Positions 61,436 to 64,000 of a stretch of 64,000 nt of DNA are shown piece after piece. Source of the stretch: Scortum barcoo (taxonomy: Eukaryota; Chordata; Actinopteri; Centrarchiformes; Terapontidae); assembly GCA_023238725.1 (NCBI GenBank), contig CM041538.1, positions 7,919,380 through 7,983,379 of the forward strand, written 5' to 3'. Made by a program: the position numbers and the translations under genes. Below the pieces are notes generated by a model. It was not told the DNA's origin. It did not search any database and was given only the letters and a program-made list of their open reading frames with translations. Position 1 is the stretch's first letter, and each line of letters opens with the position of its first letter.

Positions 61436-61955
61436 TTTGTATCTGTTATAATATAAAAAATAAAAAACACATGTTCATACTGTATTTTTCGCATGTGAGG
61501 TGTTTTCATCATTTGGCAGAGCTAAATCAGCTATTGGCAGTATTGTAGAATGTTAATTGGCTGAGGCTTGTTGGCCAGTGGCTGTCATCGCTGATCTCAG
61601 GTCACTTTGCAAAATCCACAACATGCTGCTACACTTTGCTACACTCTTTGTTTTTCTATTGCGTTTCCATGTGTAATGCTATGTTTGCAAGAGATAAATA
61701 ATGCAAAAAAGCAGGTGAGTTGCTTATGCAAAAAGCAATAGCAATCCAGCTCCATGGTGTGTGTTCATGTGTGTGTTTATGTGCGTGCTTAGTAAGTCTG
61801 TACTGCTGACCTTAATTCAGCAACAATTCTCCAGAGGGTCTGTGGAGATATGTTGAAAGCTAGCAACCTCCGGCTAATTGATTTCAATGAGTGGCACATT
61901 TATACTTCACTTAGTAAATTACACCAACTTGCAGTTGGGGGTATTTGGTGTGTCT

Positions 61956-61958
<3 letters not shown>

Positions 61959-61993
<35 letters not shown>
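61959..61993. repeat. (GT)n microsatellite
   Basis: About 35 bases of uninterrupted GT. Confidence 0.95.
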
Positions 61994-61996
<3 letters not shown>

Positions 61997-63666
61997 TATA
62001 ACTGCTGTATGTGTGTTGGAGGCTGTAACGGCATTCTGTACAGTCAGAATTTTTTAATGAGATCAATGCTTTCCTTCCTGCATCCCCAGATGGTCACGGT
62101 AGTAGAAGGTGTGTGTGTGCGTGTGTGTTTGTGTGTCTGAATGTGTGTCTGTGTGGATGTAGAGGGAAGAGGCTGCAGGGACCTTGGGCAGATAAATCTT
62201 TAATCATGTGCTTGCTCTCATGTTTCAATTTAATTGCTCTCCTAAATCCATAAAAGGATGTCGGCATTGTGGTTTAGAAACACATGATGGGTGTGTGTGT
62301 GTGTGGGTCATTGCAGAGTATGTGTGTGTTTATGTGTGTGTATGTTCCAAGTAGCAGGGAAGATGTGATTATATCTGTTTTTATAGTATTTATAAATACA
62401 CAGGTCTCTTCATGTGTGTTCTTTTACATATGGTAGCAAGCATTACATCTCTTTACCATGTTTTTCTCTCTGTGTGTATGTCATGGTTCTGCTGTCTTTT
62501 GTAATGTGATTTGTATTGTATATTTTTCATCCATATGCTCTATAGGGCAGAATCTCTTTAGAGATCTCTTTGCCTTTTTTTGTATATATGTATGTCAGCA
62601 TTTCAGGGAGAAGTCCTGTTTTCATGACCTGCTCTATTTTTCCATTTCATTGTGTGTGTGTGTGTGTGTATGTGTGTTACGTCATTTTTGCTCATACACG
62701 TACATTATATTTCATACGTAATTTTAAAATCTATAGCCAGTTCAGGAAAAATAATCCTTTGTGCGTGTGTGTGTGCATGCTTGCATACAGGGAGGATAAA
62801 TTCCTGGCTCCAGTTAGTTCCTTTGTTGTTTTTCCTACATCTTTAATCTGGGACCAGTGAGACACAAGACTACCCTCTAAAAGTTGTTGTTTTCTTCCCA
62901 CCTCTGTCTCCCTCTTATCTTTCTTTCCTTTTCCTTCATTTTATTTCTCATCCCTCTCTCCCCAGTGTACACTTTTTAATCAACGGCAAGAACTGTGCAG
63001 AGGAGGTAAAGCCGTTCATGTGTGGAAGCGCCGTAAATGTGTTGTTTCTTTTGGGGCAGGGAGAGCTAGAGACCCAAACGTTTAAATTTGTTTGTATAGG
63101 TTTGACTTTAAATGCGTGTGGGTGTTCTTGTGTTCAGTGGCAGCTTGACACAGCTACCTAAAATCAATCTTAAGATCTGCGCAGTGATAGAAATAGATCC
63201 ATTGATTGACTGAACTGATAAATGGGGCTGTTTGCCTCGCTCAGTAATGAGATAAACCTTTAGTGAGCCGGTGTGACCGACTCTGTGTGTCCGTCTGGTT
63301 TGTCTGGTCCACCTCTCTATCTGCTGTGGTTGAACAATTGTTGTAGCACACATAGGAATTATAGCAAAGCTTTCATCTGAAGCTTTAATTTTGTGGCGCA
63401 GATGTTCACTCACCACAAGGGAGCCTCTTGAATGAGCTGTGCAGAAAGTGTGAGGCATTTTAAAGAAGCATGAAATAGCATTTAGAGAGCTTTATGCTTC
63501 TGTAATTTGATGTTTTAAGCAAAATTAACTGAGAGGATGTTAGTTTTTCTCTGGACAGAACTACTGGCCTTCTGTAAAAACTCCCATTACGACGGGAGCA
63601 AGCAGTGGATCTTCTGTGTGTACTTAGCAGAGGAGGATGTGGTTTCTTTTTCCTAACTTTGCACCG

Positions 63667-63802
63667 AGTTGAATTTAAATATTTTATTTGACAGGAGAAG
63701 AAATGAATAATGGTACATGTCCGCAGACCGGCATGTGGTTTCATGTCCGGTTCGACACATGTCAGTTGAATTTAAATATTTTATTTGACAGGAGAAGAAA
63801 TG
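63667..63802. repeat. Direct repeat of 39 bases at 97-base spacing
   Basis: An identical 39-base segment starting AGTTGAATTTAAATATTTTA occurs at 63667-63705 and 63764-63802. The sequence after each copy also shares a GTCCGGTTCGAC word, so this is probably a tandem duplication at the head of the SINE that follows rather than a simple target duplication. Confidence 0.9.
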
Positions 63803-63960
63803 TCAATGGTCCGGTTCGACTCAAATCTGTCGATTTCGACCCGGCCGGGGTCCCTTTGCTGTGGGTCTTCGCCCTCTCTCTTCCGTCTTTCCTGTCTCTC
63901 TCTCATGTCTTCTCTCTCTCTCCACTGTCCTATCTACAAAAAACATTAAAAAAAAACATT
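63803..63960 (+). mobile_element. tRNA-derived SINE, rearranged head
   Basis: It carries a B-box-like GGTTCGACTC, then GACCCGGCCGGGGTCCCTTT, GCTGTGGGTCTTC, a CTCTCTCTTCCGTC pyrimidine body, and an ACATTAAAAAAAAACATTAA tail. This is a common fish SINE layout (from memory). The A-box half is disrupted by the local duplication at 63667-63802. Confidence 0.6.
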
Positions 63961-64000
63961 AAAGGGTGTAAACCCTTATAACATATATTATAAAAAAAAA

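Larger units (their letters stand above)
47519..64000 (+). other. lrp8 intron 2 (start only, runs past the window)
   Basis: From the GTAAGT donor no further LDLa-type exon can be read on the plus strand, so this intron is at least 16.4 kb. It holds many GT/CA repeats, pyrimidine tracts (about 50250-50340, 54410-54520), a partial hAT-like end near 52304, a non-autonomous DNA element at 61138-61435 and a SINE at the end. Stretches near 48440-48550, 56030-56160 and 60380-60530 are AT-rich and low in repeats, and might be conserved enhancers. ORFs inside are short and of random composition. Confidence 0.65.

Noticed and set aside
1..64000. CRISPR arrays, phage or bacterial operons
   Set aside because: No regularly spaced repeats with unique spacers, no ribosome-binding-site-led gene clusters, and the whole window has vertebrate repeat content.

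Overview
The window looks like teleost fish genomic DNA. It is rich in long GT/CA microsatellites, has a Tc1-like transposon of a type common in fish, L2-type LINE fragments, tRNA-derived SINEs and Ty3/gypsy remnants, and carries a vertebrate LDL-receptor-family gene whose exons are split in the standard vertebrate way. No microbial operons, phage or CRISPR arrays are visible.

Layout. Positions 1 to about 46000 are gene-poor. I find no convincing protein-coding exon there. What can be supported is a tRNA-Val(TAC) gene on the minus strand (19590-19664), and a series of dead or non-autonomous mobile elements: a minus-strand L2-like LINE (about 8917-11040) with a second 3'-end copy at about 29868-30115; a tRNA-derived SINE (about 15013-15330); a decayed Ty3/gypsy element on the minus strand with gag zinc-knuckle and RT remains (about 15655-17745); a complete solo LTR with a 5-bp target duplication (20499-20888); several short non-autonomous DNA elements; a Tc1-like transposon carrying an internal 376-bp tandem duplication (40794-42826); and, abutting it, a relic of a second Tc1-like family (about 42842-43310).

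From about 45960 to 46650 the sequence becomes GC/CpG-richer and holds the promoter, 5' UTR and first coding exon of a plus-strand gene that I identify as lrp8 (ApoER2). Exon 1 (46313-46379) encodes the signal peptide and exon 2 (47393-47518) encodes one complete LDL-receptor class A repeat, with phase-1 introns. A 13-codon upstream ORF stops two bases before the main start codon. The rest of the window (47519-64000) is the opening part of a very large intron 2 with no further exon visible; it is full of GT repeats and ends in a tRNA-derived SINE.

Functionally the only protein gene present is the 5' end of lrp8, a reelin/ApoE receptor gene. The rest is repeat content and possible regulatory DNA. 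I did not find a convincing novel system. The observations most worth checking are the duplicated hairpin at 29171-29267, the Tc1 internal duplication, the solo LTR, the tRNA-Val with an enlarged variable loop, and the uORF/MARE-like arrangement at the lrp8 promoter. All homology statements come from reading the sequence and from family knowledge; no database search was run.
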